DNA from: a virus
Direction: 5' to 3' (one strand)
DNA length: 25,086 bases
Virus record (IMG/VR): IMGVR_UViG_3300021961_000587
Location: 1-25,086 of that record
The notes under the pieces were generated by a model. It saw nothing but the letters and a program-made list of their open reading frames with translations. It was not told the DNA's origin and did no database searches. Shown here piece after piece: positions 1 to 7,793 of the stretch. A program made the translations under genes and the position numbers. How positions within the stretch are numbered: position 1 is the stretch's first letter; each line of letters opens with the position of its first letter.

Positions 1-11
1 ATTTATTTAAT

Positions 12-19
12 TATAAATA
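12..19 (+). promoter_or_regulatory. T4-type late promoter (TATAAATA) for gene 22
   Basis: An exact TATAAATA octamer lies 37 bases upstream of the gene 22 start codon. In T4 this sequence alone at -10 is the late promoter read by RNA polymerase carrying gp55 and activated by gp45. A gp55 homologue and gp45 are both encoded in this window. The placement in front of the capsid genes fits late expression. Confidence 0.75.
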
Positions 20-56
20 AATATAGTTTATAACTAAAGGTAAACGGAGAGTTCAA

Positions 57-1226
57 ATGTCTCGTGGAGATTTACAAGAAATGGAAGTAGGCACTAAGCA
101 ATCCAAAACCGCTGTCAATGCTAATGCCAAGGCAGCGGATGCAATGCCAAGTCTATCTGGTGCAACACCAGGACAAACTGCTGGTTGGGAAGATCTTGGA
201 GGTCCTGATCCTTCCAATTATCGCTCAACTGATGATTCAGCAAAACTAAAGACACCTGGTGCAACTCTTAAGCAAGTTAAGGATGTTGTTAACAAAGGTG
301 CCGCAGCTGCTGAAGGTATGAAGGGCGTTAAGGAAGATGAAGAGTTTGAGTATGATGAAGACGAAGAACTCTTAGAGGATACTGAAGAGGGTGAAGAAGT
401 AGTAGCAGAAGCTAAGCACGAAGAAGAGGAAGAAGCACCCAAGAAAAAAGCAAAGAAAGAAGAAGAAGATGAGGATGAGGATGAAGAAGAAATGAAGGAA
501 GAGTTTGATATCGAAGAAGATGTCAATGCTCTTCTCGAAGGTGAGGAACTTTCTGAGGAATTCCAAGAGAAAGCACGCACCATCTTCGAAGCTGCTCTTC
601 GTTCCAAAGTTTCTTCTATTCAAGAAGCACTAGAGGAACAGTATGCAGTTGCTCTTGCAGAAGAAGTAGAAGAAATTAAGACTGAACTTTCAGAGCGTCT
701 CGATGCATACCTTGAGTATGTTGCGAGCGAGTGGATGGAAGAAAATGCACTCGTTATCGAGCACGGTCTTAAGACTGAAATGACCGAATCATTCCTACAA
801 GGAATGAAGGGTCTTTTTGAAGAACATTATGTATCAATCCCTGAAGATAAATATGATGTGCTAGAGAGCATGGTAGAAAAACTTGATGAAATGGAGACAA
901 AACTCAACGAGCAAATTGAGAAAAACGTTTCCCTTAACAAGCGTCTCGCAGAGTCGGTTGCTGATGGAATCTTTGAACAAGTCGCTGATGGTCTTGCAGA
1001 CACTCAGAAAGACAAGCTCGCTTCACTTGCCGAAAGTGTTGAGTTTGAAAGTGAAGAAGAATATCGTGAAAAACTGGAGACTTTGAAGGAATCATATTTT
1101 CCTTCAAGAGTAGTTTCTCCATCAACTAAATCTGATACTCTCTCTGAGGGTGTAAGTGTTGCTCATGAGTCACACTCACCAGCAATGGCTGCTTATCTGA
1201 AGAGCCTCTCAGCATTTAGTAAATAA
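57..1226 (+). CDS. 22: Prohead core scaffolding protein gp22
   Basis: This is the internal scaffold on which the gp23 shell assembles; in T4-like phages it is degraded by the gp21 protease during maturation. The 389-residue protein has a Gly/Pro/Ser-rich N-terminal region, then a very acidic Glu/Asp stretch with Lys patches at about residues 92-160. A long, mostly helical, Glu-rich C-terminal part follows, as expected for a core protein. It lies directly upstream of gene 23, the order known from T4-like cyanophages. The start at 57 has a GGAG ribosome binding site at 46-49 and a late promoter at 12-19. Identification rests on recalled similarity of the N-terminus to cyanophage gp22 and on the neighbour. 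Confidence 0.88.
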   Translation: MSRGDLQEMEVGTKQSKTAVNANAKAADAMPSLSGATPGQTAGWEDLGGPDPSNYRSTDDSAKLKTPGATLKQVKDVVNKGAAAAEGMKGVKEDEEFEYDEDEELLEDTEEGEEVVAEAKHEEEEEAPKKKAKKEEEDEDEDEEEMKEEFDIEEDVNALLEGEELSEEFQEKARTIFEAALRSKVSSIQEALEEQYAVALAEEVEEIKTELSERLDAYLEYVASEWMEENALVIEHGLKTEMTESFLQGMKGLFEEHYVSIPEDKYDVLESMVEKLDEMETKLNEQIEKNVSLNKRLAESVADGIFEQVADGLADTQKDKLASLAESVEFESEEEYREKLETLKESYFPSRVVSPSTKSDTLSEGVSVAHESHSPAMAAYLKSLSAFSK

Positions 1227-1246
1227 TTGAATTTAATATAATTCAA
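1227..1246 (+). promoter_or_regulatory. Short hairpin between genes 22 and 23
   Basis: A 7-bp perfect inverted repeat (TTGAATT / AATTCAA, loop TAATAT) begins on the base after the gene 22 stop codon. No T-tract follows, so it is not a standard terminator. It may protect or process the gene 22-23 transcript. It is AT-rich and could be chance. Confidence 0.35.
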
Positions 1247-1283
1247 ACCCAAAAAACAAACACTTAGTAAAAGGTAAAAGCAA

Positions 1284-2711
1284 ATGTTCCAATCCGAGCA
1301 TCTGCAGGAAAAGTGGGCACCTCTACTGGACTATCAGGGTCTAGATTCAATCAAAGATTCTCATCGTAGAGCTGTAACCGCTGTCCTGCTCGAAAACCAA
1401 GAAAGATTTTTAAGAGAAGAATCGGCATTTAGTTCAGGTGGTATTACTAACCTGATGGAATCCCCAACCAACAGTGGTAACGCTGCTGGTGCAACTGGTG
1501 GTTTCGGTGGTAGTGCTGCTGCTGGTGGTCCTACCGCAGGTTTCGATCCCGTACTGATCTCACTGATCCGTCGTTCGATGCCTAACTTGATCGCCTATGA
1601 CGTTGCAGGCGTTCAACCAATGAGCGGTCCTACCGGACTTATCTTCGCAATGCGTTCCCGCTACACCAATCAGAGTGGCACCGAAACCTTCTACAATGAG
1701 GTTGATTCGGCATTCTCAGGTCAGGATTCATCCTTCGCCCTTGCTGGATTTGGTAGCACTGCTGCTGGTATTGGTACAACCACTCAGAGTGGTTCAAACC
1801 CTGCGCTTCTAAATGCTTCTTCAGTTGCTGCTACTGACTACAACGTTGGTCAGGGTATGCTAACTGGCGACTCAGAGAACCTTGGCGAATCTGGCCACGA
1901 GTTCAATCAGATGGCATTCTCAATTGAGAAAGTCACCGTTACTGCAAAGTCACGCGCTCTGAAGGCTGAGTACTCACTTGAGCTTGCTCAAGACCTTAAG
2001 GCAATTCATGGTCTGAATGCAGAAGCTGAGTTGGCAAACATTCTGTCAACTGAGATTCTTGCTGAAATCAACCGCGAAGTTATCCGTACCATCTACATGA
2101 CTGCTGAGAAGGGTGCTTCTCAGAACGTTGCTACCGCTGGTGTATTTGACCTCGATGTTGATTCCAACGGTCGTTGGTCAGTTGAGAAGTTCAAGGGTCT
2201 TCTGTTCCAAATTGAGCGTGATGCTAACGCTATCGCTCAGAGAACTCGTCGTGGAAAGGGCAACATCATCCTCTGCTCTGCAGACGTTGCTTCCGCTCTA
2301 ACCATGGCTGGTGTTCTGGATTACACCCCAGCACTCAACGCTAACCTAACCGTTGATGATACCGGCAACACCTTTGCTGGTACTCTGATGGGCAAATTCC
2401 GCGTCTATATTGACCCATATGCATCTAACCTGACTGCAGGTAATGCTGCTCCAACAGGTGGTAACCAGTACTACGTTGTTGGTTATAAGGGTTCTTCACC
2501 TTATGACGCTGGACTCTTCTATTGTCCTTATGTTCCTCTCCAAATGGTTCGTGCCGTTGGTGAGAACAGCTTCCAACCCAAGATTGGCTTTAAGACCCGT
2601 TATGGTCTCGTTGCAAACCCATTTGCAGAGGGCACCACTCAGGGTCTCGGAGCACTCAAGACCAACTCTAACCGTTACTACAGAAGAGTTGCGGTCAAAA
2701 ATCTCATGTAA
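1284..2711 (+). CDS. 23: Major capsid protein gp23
   Basis: This is the hexamer-forming subunit of the phage head. The 475-residue protein opens with LQEKWAPLLD and KDSHRRAVTAVLLENQE, typical of cyanophage gp23, and continues with the HK97-type body (for example the SLIRRSMPNLIAYDVAGVQP region). A possible gp21 maturation site, Leu-x-Glu before Ser, lies at residues 57-60 (LMES); this is inferred from the T4 protease preference. Gly/Ala/Thr-rich loops and a composition richer in GC than most of the window fit a very highly expressed gene. An AAAGG ribosome binding site precedes the start. No TATAAATA box lies in the 57-base gap to gene 22, so it is probably read from the gene 22 promoter. A terminator follows. 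Confidence 0.96.
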   Translation: MFQSEHLQEKWAPLLDYQGLDSIKDSHRRAVTAVLLENQERFLREESAFSSGGITNLMESPTNSGNAAGATGGFGGSAAAGGPTAGFDPVLISLIRRSMPNLIAYDVAGVQPMSGPTGLIFAMRSRYTNQSGTETFYNEVDSAFSGQDSSFALAGFGSTAAGIGTTTQSGSNPALLNASSVAATDYNVGQGMLTGDSENLGESGHEFNQMAFSIEKVTVTAKSRALKAEYSLELAQDLKAIHGLNAEAELANILSTEILAEINREVIRTIYMTAEKGASQNVATAGVFDLDVDSNGRWSVEKFKGLLFQIERDANAIAQRTRRGKGNIILCSADVASALTMAGVLDYTPALNANLTVDDTGNTFAGTLMGKFRVYIDPYASNLTAGNAAPTGGNQYYVVGYKGSSPYDAGLFYCPYVPLQMVRAVGENSFQPKIGFKTRYGLVANPFAEGTTQGLGALKTNSNRYYRRVAVKNLM

Positions 2712-2728
2712 ATCTTACGTAAGATTTA
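2709..2728. repeat. 20-bp perfect palindrome at the gene 23 stop codon
   Basis: The sequence from 2709 to 2728 is its own reverse complement (half-site TAAATCTTAC). It starts on the T of the gene 23 TAA stop. It sits just upstream of the terminator and of an endonuclease gene. It could be an RNA stem, a protein-binding site or a target-site relic; the sequence alone does not decide. Confidence 0.6.
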
Positions 2729-2731
2729 TCG

Positions 2732-2759
2732 GAGGACCTCAAAAAGGTCCTCTTTTTTT
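2732..2759 (+). terminator. Intrinsic terminator after gene 23
   Basis: A perfect 8-bp stem (GAGGACCT / AGGTCCTC) with loop CAAAA is followed by a run of seven T. It ends the capsid transcript. The last T of the tract begins the next late promoter box. Confidence 0.88.
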
Positions 2760-2766
2760 ATAAATA
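2759..2766 (+). promoter_or_regulatory. Late promoter (TATAAATA) for the homing endonuclease
   Basis: An exact TATAAATA overlaps the end of the gene 23 terminator T-tract and lies 23 bases upstream of the endonuclease start. No other TATAAATA separates it from gene 3, so gene 3 may also be read from here. Confidence 0.65.
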
Positions 2767-2789
2767 ATACAGTTAAGAACTTCAGTGAT

Positions 2790-3266
2790 ATGTTTTATAT
2801 TTATAAATCAACTAATAAAATTAATAACAAATTTTATATTGGTAGATGTAAAGGTCCTATTGAGAACAGAGAATATAAACACTGGTGGTATGCTACTAAT
2901 AAAAATACCAATGCACCATTTCCAAATGCTCTACGAAAATATGGAAGAAATAATTTTATGTGGGAAATTGTAGAGGAAACAAATGAAAATAATAATGGAG
3001 AAAGAGAAATTTATTGGATAGATAAATTAAAACCACATTACAATTCTACTTTAGGTGGAGATGGTGGAACACTTGGTCGCCAATGCCCAGAGCACGTTAA
3101 GGAAGCAACAAGACAGTCTAGAATTGTATCTGTTAAGGATAGAAAAACTGGAAAAATTTATAATTCTATGAAAGAAGCAAGGGAAAATACTGGAGTATCA
3201 GAAAGTAGTATTAGTAGATCTTTAAAATATAATGGACCTGGTAGTAGATGGGAAAGAGTTATCTAA
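2790..3266 (+). CDS. GIY-YIG homing endonuclease (Seg-like), free-standing
   Basis: A 158-residue protein with an N-terminal GIY-YIG nuclease domain (about residues 1-95): FYI at 2-4, YIG at 16-18 followed by Arg19, further Arg and His residues at 27-31, a Glu at 71 or 73 in the EREIYWID helix, and an Asn at 85. The C-terminal part (about 115-150) looks like a NUMOD1 DNA-binding module (TGKIYNSMKEA, then a helix-turn-helix-like VSESSISRSL). Such genes cut at a defined site and spread into related genomes beside it. It lies between gene 23 and gene 3, so the target is probably in one of these conserved genes. It is AT-rich compared with gene 23. No strong ribosome binding site is visible. Confidence 0.88.
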   Translation: MFYIYKSTNKINNKFYIGRCKGPIENREYKHWWYATNKNTNAPFPNALRKYGRNNFMWEIVEETNENNNGEREIYWIDKLKPHYNSTLGGDGGTLGRQCPEHVKEATRQSRIVSVKDRKTGKIYNSMKEARENTGVSESSISRSLKYNGPGSRWERVI

Positions 3267-3281
3267 ATATTTAAAAAAGTT

Positions 3282-3830
3282 ATGTCTAGAGGACAAATTG
3301 AGAATAGAAACTTTCTTTCTCCAACTGGTTTTAAGTTTACACTAACGAGAGCGCCAAAAGTTTCTTTTTTCTGCAATCAAGCAAATATTCCAGATCTAAC
3401 TCTTGGAGTTGTTAATCAACCATCATATACAAAAATGATCCCAACTCCAGGAGACATTATTGAATTTGGGGATTTGAATTTGAGATTTTTAGTTGATGAA
3501 AATCTTGAAAATTACATGGAAATTCAAAATTGGATCAGAGGTCTTGGATTTCCCGAAAGATTAGAACAATTTGCAGAATTGGAAGAGAGAGGTTTAGTTC
3601 AGGGAAATTACTCAAAAGATCGACAAAATATCTACTCTGATGGAACCTTACAGGTATTATCAAGTAGTCAAATACCGAATTTTCAAGTTAGATTTCAAGA
3701 ATTATTTCCATATACTTTATCAACAATGAATTTTGATGCTACGAATACTGATATACAGTACTTTACTGCAGACGTTAGTTTCAAGTATACTATCTACAAT
3801 GTGTTTGATTTACAAGGAAATCAGTTATGA
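3282..3830 (+). CDS. 3: Probable tail completion/sheath stabiliser protein gp3 (tail-tube-like)
   Basis: The 182-residue protein contains FKFTLTRAPKVSFFCNQANIPDL and, further on, IIEFGDLNLRFLVDENLENY followed by IQNWIRG. This pattern resembles the tail-tube fold family (gp19, gp54, gp3), in which a beta-rich half carries a conserved strand pair and a helix. Known T4-like cyanophage gene order, 23-3-uvsY-uvsW, points to gene 3, which caps the tail tube in T4. The identity as gp3 rather than another tube-like structural protein rests mainly on synteny. Its stop codon overlaps the uvsY start (ATGA). Confidence 0.65.
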   Translation: MSRGQIENRNFLSPTGFKFTLTRAPKVSFFCNQANIPDLTLGVVNQPSYTKMIPTPGDIIEFGDLNLRFLVDENLENYMEIQNWIRGLGFPERLEQFAELEERGLVQGNYSKDRQNIYSDGTLQVLSSSQIPNFQVRFQELFPYTLSTMNFDATNTDIQYFTADVSFKYTIYNVFDLQGNQL

Positions 3831-4264
3831 ATTTCGATTTGGATACAATCCAAAAAATGTGGGAACAAGATTCAAAAATAGACATTGATAATCTACACAT
3901 AGAATCTTTGAATATTCCCATTTTACATTCAAAATATTTTGATTTGTATAATACAATTAATCTATTGAAAAAGAAGGCAGAGCAACAGAGGAAAAAAATA
4001 AGACATGAAAGGTATGAATACTTTACTGGAAAGGCAGACCCAGATGTTTACTTAGAAAATCCCTTCCCAAAAAAGATTCGCGATAAAGAAACTCTTCAAG
4101 GATACTTAGATTCTGACGAAAAGTTATCTCAAGTTGTTTTAAAAATAGAATACTATGAAACAATGCTGTGTTATATTGATAGTATTCTTAAAATGATTTC
4201 AAACCGAACTTACCAAATTAAAAATTCTATAGACTTTCTACGTTTTCAGTCAGGATTAGGGTAA
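3827..4264 (+). CDS. uvsY: UvsY recombination mediator
   Basis: UvsY binds single-stranded DNA and loads the UvsX recombinase by displacing gp32, at the start of recombination-dependent replication. The 145-residue product is close to the T4 length (137). It shares the T4 pattern of a helical, basic middle (LKKKAEQQRKKIRHERYEYFTGKADPD, compare the T4 RLDYYSGRGDGDE segment). It also shares a C-terminal helix ending in an IKNSIDFLRFQSG-type motif (T4: IKHIQDMRAFEAG). It begins in an ATGA overlap with the upstream tail gene and is followed 27 bases later by uvsW, its usual partner. Confidence 0.92.
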   Translation: MNFDLDTIQKMWEQDSKIDIDNLHIESLNIPILHSKYFDLYNTINLLKKKAEQQRKKIRHERYEYFTGKADPDVYLENPFPKKIRDKETLQGYLDSDEKLSQVVLKIEYYETMLCYIDSILKMISNRTYQIKNSIDFLRFQSGLG

Positions 4265-4270
4265 ATAAAT

Positions 4271-4297
4271 ATTCATAGCAATTATGATGCTATGAGT
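4271..4297 (+). promoter_or_regulatory. Hairpin enclosing the uvsW start codon
   Basis: Bases 4271-4280 can pair with 4288-4297: a 7-bp perfect core (CATAGCA / TGCTATG) extended to 10 positions with one G-U pair, loop ATTATGA. The uvsW ATG (4292-4294) lies in the 3' arm. A tiny reading frame (ATG ATG CTA TGA, 4284-4295) starts in the loop, and its stop overlaps the uvsW start. This could restrict uvsW translation on some transcripts, as known for hairpin-masked T4 genes. The regulatory role is inferred. Confidence 0.5.
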
Positions 4298-5764
4298 GAT
4301 GTAATTATTGAAAAGAAGAATGAGGTTTACATTAAACTGCAATGTGAGCCTCATATTTTATATGAACTTCAACCATATTTTACATTTGAGGTTGAATCTG
4401 CAAAATTTATGTCTCAGTATAGAAGCAGACACTGGGACGGCAAGATTCGCCTGTTAAGTTCTCATACTGGAGAAATTTATACTGGTTTGTTAGATAAAGT
4501 TATCGACAAACTAAAACTGCATAATTATACTTATGAGTTTAAAGAAAATAAATTCTATGGTTTACCATTTGAGGTAAATGAAACTATATCCTTCGAAGGT
4601 GTGAAGGATTATATGTCATCTATTTGTACTCATTCTCCGCGTCAGTATCAAATAGAGGGAGTATACGATGCTCTACGACATAACCGAAAATTACTGATAT
4701 CACCCACAGCCTCAGGAAAATCCTTGATGATTTATTCCCTTGTAAGGTATTATGTAGATAAAGGACAAAAAATTCTTCTAGTTGTTCCAACGACATCTTT
4801 GGTAGAGCAGATGTACAAGGATTTTGAAGATTATGGTTGGAATGCGGATTCATACTGTCACCGAATTTATTCTGGCAGAGAAAAGACAAATGAACATCCA
4901 GTTACGATTACAACTTGGCAATCTGTTTACAAACTTGAACGTTCATTTTTTGAGGACTATGGAGTAGTTATAGGAGATGAGGCCCACTTGTTTAAGAGCA
5001 AGTCACTCATTGATATTATGACTAAACTTCATCATGCAAAATATCGTTTTGGTTTTACGGGGACTCTAGATGGAACTCAAACTCACAAATGGGTATTGGA
5101 AGGTTTATTTGGACCATCATATAAGGTTACTCGAACTTATGAGTTGATGCAACAAGGACATATCTCTCAATTGGATATTCGATGTCTTGTACTCAAACAT
5201 CCATCACAAAAATTTGAAAATTATGAAGATGAGATTAAATATTTAATTTCTCAAGAACAGAGAAATAAATTTATTACGAATCTTTCTCTTGATCTAAAAG
5301 GAAATACTCTTGTTTTATTTTCTAGGGTAGAAGCGCATGGAGCAATACTATACGATAGAATAAATAATACTAAGCGAGGTGATCGTAAAGTATTCTTTAT
5401 TCATGGTGGAGTCGATACTGAAGAAAGAGAATTAGTTAGAGAAATTACTGAAAGAGAAAATAATGCAATTATTGTAGCATCTTATGGAACTTTTAGTACT
5501 GGTATCAATATTAAAAATCTCCATAACGTTATCTTTGCATCTCCAAGCAAATCACGTATTCGAAATCTCCAATCAATTGGACGAGTTCTTAGAAAGGGAA
5601 AAAATAAAGTAAAAGCAGTTCTTTACGATATCGCTGATGATTGCACACACAACTCAAGAAAAAATTATACGTTAAATCATTTCATAGAAAGAATTAAAAT
5701 TTATAATGAAGAAAATTTTAACTATGAAATAATCACTATACAACTTAAGAAAAATGGGAATTGA
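4292..5764 (+). CDS. uvsW: UvsW RNA-DNA and DNA helicase
   Basis: UvsW is a superfamily 2 helicase that unwinds R-loops and branch-migrates Holliday and fork structures. In T4 it switches replication from origin-dependent to recombination-dependent mode. The 490-residue protein has an N-terminal UvsW-type DNA-binding region ending in the SRHWDGKIRLL element (about 45-55) and a Q-like motif RQYQIEGV (117-124). Walker A SPTASGKS is at 137-144, motif II DEAH at 229-232 and FTGT at 255-258. Motif VI, QSIGRVLRKG, is near residue 430. The length matches T4 UvsW (about 500). The start codon lies inside a hairpin. The 3' end overlaps the next gene by 11 bases. Confidence 0.96.
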   Translation: MSDVIIEKKNEVYIKLQCEPHILYELQPYFTFEVESAKFMSQYRSRHWDGKIRLLSSHTGEIYTGLLDKVIDKLKLHNYTYEFKENKFYGLPFEVNETISFEGVKDYMSSICTHSPRQYQIEGVYDALRHNRKLLISPTASGKSLMIYSLVRYYVDKGQKILLVVPTTSLVEQMYKDFEDYGWNADSYCHRIYSGREKTNEHPVTITTWQSVYKLERSFFEDYGVVIGDEAHLFKSKSLIDIMTKLHHAKYRFGFTGTLDGTQTHKWVLEGLFGPSYKVTRTYELMQQGHISQLDIRCLVLKHPSQKFENYEDEIKYLISQEQRNKFITNLSLDLKGNTLVLFSRVEAHGAILYDRINNTKRGDRKVFFIHGGVDTEERELVREITERENNAIIVASYGTFSTGINIKNLHNVIFASPSKSRIRNLQSIGRVLRKGKNKVKAVLYDIADDCTHNSRKNYTLNHFIERIKIYNEENFNYEIITIQLKKNGN

Positions 5765-6149
5765 AGAAGATTTTTACTGCACACTTAAATTAAAAACAGG
5801 TGAAGAAATCTTTGCTAAAGTAGCAGCTTCTGAAGAAGATGATAGAACTCTATTAATTATATCAAATCCAATTACTGTCAATGAAATTAAAAACAGAACA
5901 GGAATTACTGGATATAAATTAGAACCTTGGTTAAAAACAACAACAGAGGATATGTTTATTATTAATCTCGAAGATGTTATAACTCTCTCAGAGTCTTCTG
6001 ATATTGAAATGATTATGATGTATCAATCTTATGTTCGTCAATCAAATAAAGATAAAAATAATGAACCCAAACTAAACCGTAGAATGGGATACATTGCTAA
6101 TGTTAATGATGCTAAAGAACTCTTAGAGAAGCTTTATAAAAATAGCTAA
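5754..6149 (+). CDS. Conserved phage protein, Sm/Hfq-like beta fold suspected
   Basis: The function is unknown. The 131-residue product starts inside the end of uvsW. Residues of about 8-75 follow the Sm-like strand pattern: a short first strand CTLKLKTGEEIFAKV, a turn with EEDDRTLLIISNPITV, then a later strand FIINLEDVITL. The same pattern recurs in the 83-residue protein upstream of polymerase (21547): compare WLKTTTEDMFIINLEDVITLSESS here with GYTKQDTFMINSDKIVTLAEPT there. The tail is charged and probably helical. An RNA-binding role is a guess from the fold impression only. Translation is probably coupled to uvsW. Confidence 0.6.
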   Translation: MGIEEDFYCTLKLKTGEEIFAKVAASEEDDRTLLIISNPITVNEIKNRTGITGYKLEPWLKTTTEDMFIINLEDVITLSESSDIEMIMMYQSYVRQSNKDKNNEPKLNRRMGYIANVNDAKELLEKLYKNS

Positions 6150-6200
6150 GTCTTATCTTATCAACCCGGACAAAGGTTATTGTATCAACTTTGAGACACC

Positions 6201-6229
6201 TTGTCAAGCATTTGTATAAATGGTATAAT
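6201..6229 (+). promoter_or_regulatory. Strong sigma70-type (early) promoter for the 55-47-46 operon
   Basis: The -35 box is TTGTCA at 6201-6206 and the -10 box is TATAAT at 6224-6229, with a 17-base spacer. TGG directly before the -10 gives an extended -10. It is one mismatch from the bacterial consensus and sits in the only sizeable gap before gene 55, so host RNA polymerase could transcribe the late sigma factor directly. Confidence 0.78.
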
Positions 6230-6254
6230 CTATACATAATAATGATAAAAACTT

Positions 6255-6752
6255 ATGATAACCACAGCAGTCATGACCAAAAGAAAGAGGTCAGAGCATT
6301 ACGTTAATAACAAAGAGTTTCTTGCTGCTCTAATTAAGTATCGTGAAGATAAAGAAATTGCATTAATTCAAGGAAAACCAAAACCTCCCATTCCTCGTTA
6401 CATTGGGGAGTGTTTCTTGAAGATTGCCAATCATCTTTCCTTCAAACCAAACTTCGTGAACTACATGTTCAAGGAAGATATGATTTCTGATGGCATTGAA
6501 AATTGTGTTCAGTATATTCATAACTTCAATCCCGAGAAGTCGCAAAACCCTTTTGCATATTTCACTCAAATCATTCACTACGCATTCCTTCGTCGTATTC
6601 AGAGAGAGAAGCGTCAATTGGAAATCAAAAATAAAATTCTTGAGCGTTCTGGATTCTCTGAAGTTTTTACAGATGACAACACTATTGACGGTGGGAACTA
6701 TTCCGATTATAATTCTATCAAGGACGGAGTTCACAGCAAACTGCGGTATTGA
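6255..6752 (+). CDS. 55: Late transcription sigma factor gp55
   Basis: Gp55 is a reduced sigma70-family factor that directs host RNA polymerase to TATAAATA late promoters; in T4 the gp45 clamp and gp33 activate it. The 165-residue product (T4: 185) shows the region 2-like core: IENCVQYIHNFNPEKSQNPFAYFTQIIHYAFLRRIQREKRQ, about residues 85-125, typical of sigma region 2.3-2.4. Two starts are possible: 6255, or Met7 at 6273, which begins MTKRKRSEHY. Neither has a clear ribosome binding site. A near-consensus promoter lies 26 bases upstream of 6255. Gene 47 begins right after the stop codon. Confidence 0.93.
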   Translation: MITTAVMTKRKRSEHYVNNKEFLAALIKYREDKEIALIQGKPKPPIPRYIGECFLKIANHLSFKPNFVNYMFKEDMISDGIENCVQYIHNFNPEKSQNPFAYFTQIIHYAFLRRIQREKRQLEIKNKILERSGFSEVFTDDNTIDGGNYSDYNSIKDGVHSKLRY

Positions 6753-7793
6753 ATGAAAGTAGCAATTATTACTGACCAGCACTTTGGAGCACGAAAGAAT
6801 TCTAAACTCTTTCATGATTATTTTCTAAAGTTCTATAATGATGTATTTTTCCCGACACTGGAACAGCACGGGATTACTACTGTTGTAGATATGGGAGATA
6901 CTTTTGATAGTCGTAAAGGAATTGATTTCTCTGCTTTATCCTGGGCAAAAAATAATTACTATGACCGTCTTCAAGAAATGGGTGTAAAAGTCCATACGAT
7001 TGTAGGAAACCATACTGCTTATTACAAGAATACTAATAATGTAAACGCAGTTGATTTGCTTCTGCGTGAGTATGATAATGTAACGGTATATTCAGAACCA
7101 ACTGAAGTAATGCTAGGTAAACTTCGGACACTGTTTATACCTTGGATTAATCAAGAAAATGAAGCAAATACTCTTAAACTTATTGAAAAGACAACTTGCC
7201 CGTGCGCGATGGGGCACCTTGAACTCCAAGGATTTAGAGTTAATCGACAAATCATCATGGAACATGGTTTGGAAGGCAAGTTATTTGAGAAGTTCGAGCG
7301 TGTCTTCTCTGGACACTATCACACTCGATCAACTAACGGAACAGTCTTCTATCTAGGAAATCCTTATGAGATTTACTGGACTGATGTAAATGACACTCGT
7401 GGATTTACTATCTTCGATACTGAAACATTAGAACATACTCCAGTCGATAATCCTTATAAGATGTTCTATAACATTTATTATGAGGATACTAACTATCAAA
7501 CATTTGATACTCGTGAGTATGAGAACAAGATTGTAAAAATCGTTGTTCGTAAGAAATCAGATACCAAAAAGTTTGAAAAGTTTGTTGATAAACTTTATTC
7601 TTCCAATATTGCAGAACTCAAGATTATTGAAAACTTTGATATTCAAGAACCTCAAGAGTTTGAAGCATTTGAAAGTGAAGACACTATTTCTATCCTGAAT
7701 AGATATATTGAGGAGGCAGAAATTAGTCTTGATAAATCAGTCATTCAAAAAATGATGCAAGAAATTTATCAAGAGGCATGTGAATTAGTTTAA
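6753..7793 (+). CDS. 47: Gp47, Mre11/SbcD-like nuclease subunit
   Basis: Gp47 forms a complex with gp46 that resects DNA ends and helps degrade host DNA; it is the phage counterpart of Mre11/SbcD. The 346-residue protein has the calcineurin-type phosphoesterase motifs in order: D8 and H10 (ITDQHFG), VDMGDTFDSRKG with the GD pair near residue 49, VGNHTAYY near residue 89, MGHLELQG, and SGHYHTRS (GHxH) near residue 188. All metal ligands appear intact. It starts directly after the gene 55 stop, and the next gene begins on the base after its own stop. Confidence 0.95.
   Translation: MKVAIITDQHFGARKNSKLFHDYFLKFYNDVFFPTLEQHGITTVVDMGDTFDSRKGIDFSALSWAKNNYYDRLQEMGVKVHTIVGNHTAYYKNTNNVNAVDLLLREYDNVTVYSEPTEVMLGKLRTLFIPWINQENEANTLKLIEKTTCPCAMGHLELQGFRVNRQIIMEHGLEGKLFEKFERVFSGHYHTRSTNGTVFYLGNPYEIYWTDVNDTRGFTIFDTETLEHTPVDNPYKMFYNIYYEDTNYQTFDTREYENKIVKIVVRKKSDTKKFEKFVDKLYSSNIAELKIIENFDIQEPQEFEAFESEDTISILNRYIEEAEISLDKSVIQKMMQEIYQEACELV

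Noticed and set aside
218-623. Reverse-strand reading frames of 129 and 83 residues opposite gene 22, Ser-rich and Phe-rich
   Set aside because: They mirror the Glu/Lys codon repeats (GAA, GAG, AAG) of the gp22 acidic stretch; the low-complexity composition and lack of any start signal mark them as shadows.
6150-6200. Possible terminator between the first Sm-like gene and the gene 55 promoter
   Set aside because: I found only short imperfect inverted repeats and no T-run, so termination there is not supported.
6215-6222. TATAAATG as a late promoter before gene 55
   Set aside because: It has one mismatch at the last position and lies in the spacer of a much better sigma70-type promoter; it is mentioned only as possible weak late activity.
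6363-6815. 150-residue reverse-strand frame over gene 55
   Set aside because: It covers a clear sigma-factor gene on the other strand, has no promoter or ribosome binding site and shows no recognisable domain.
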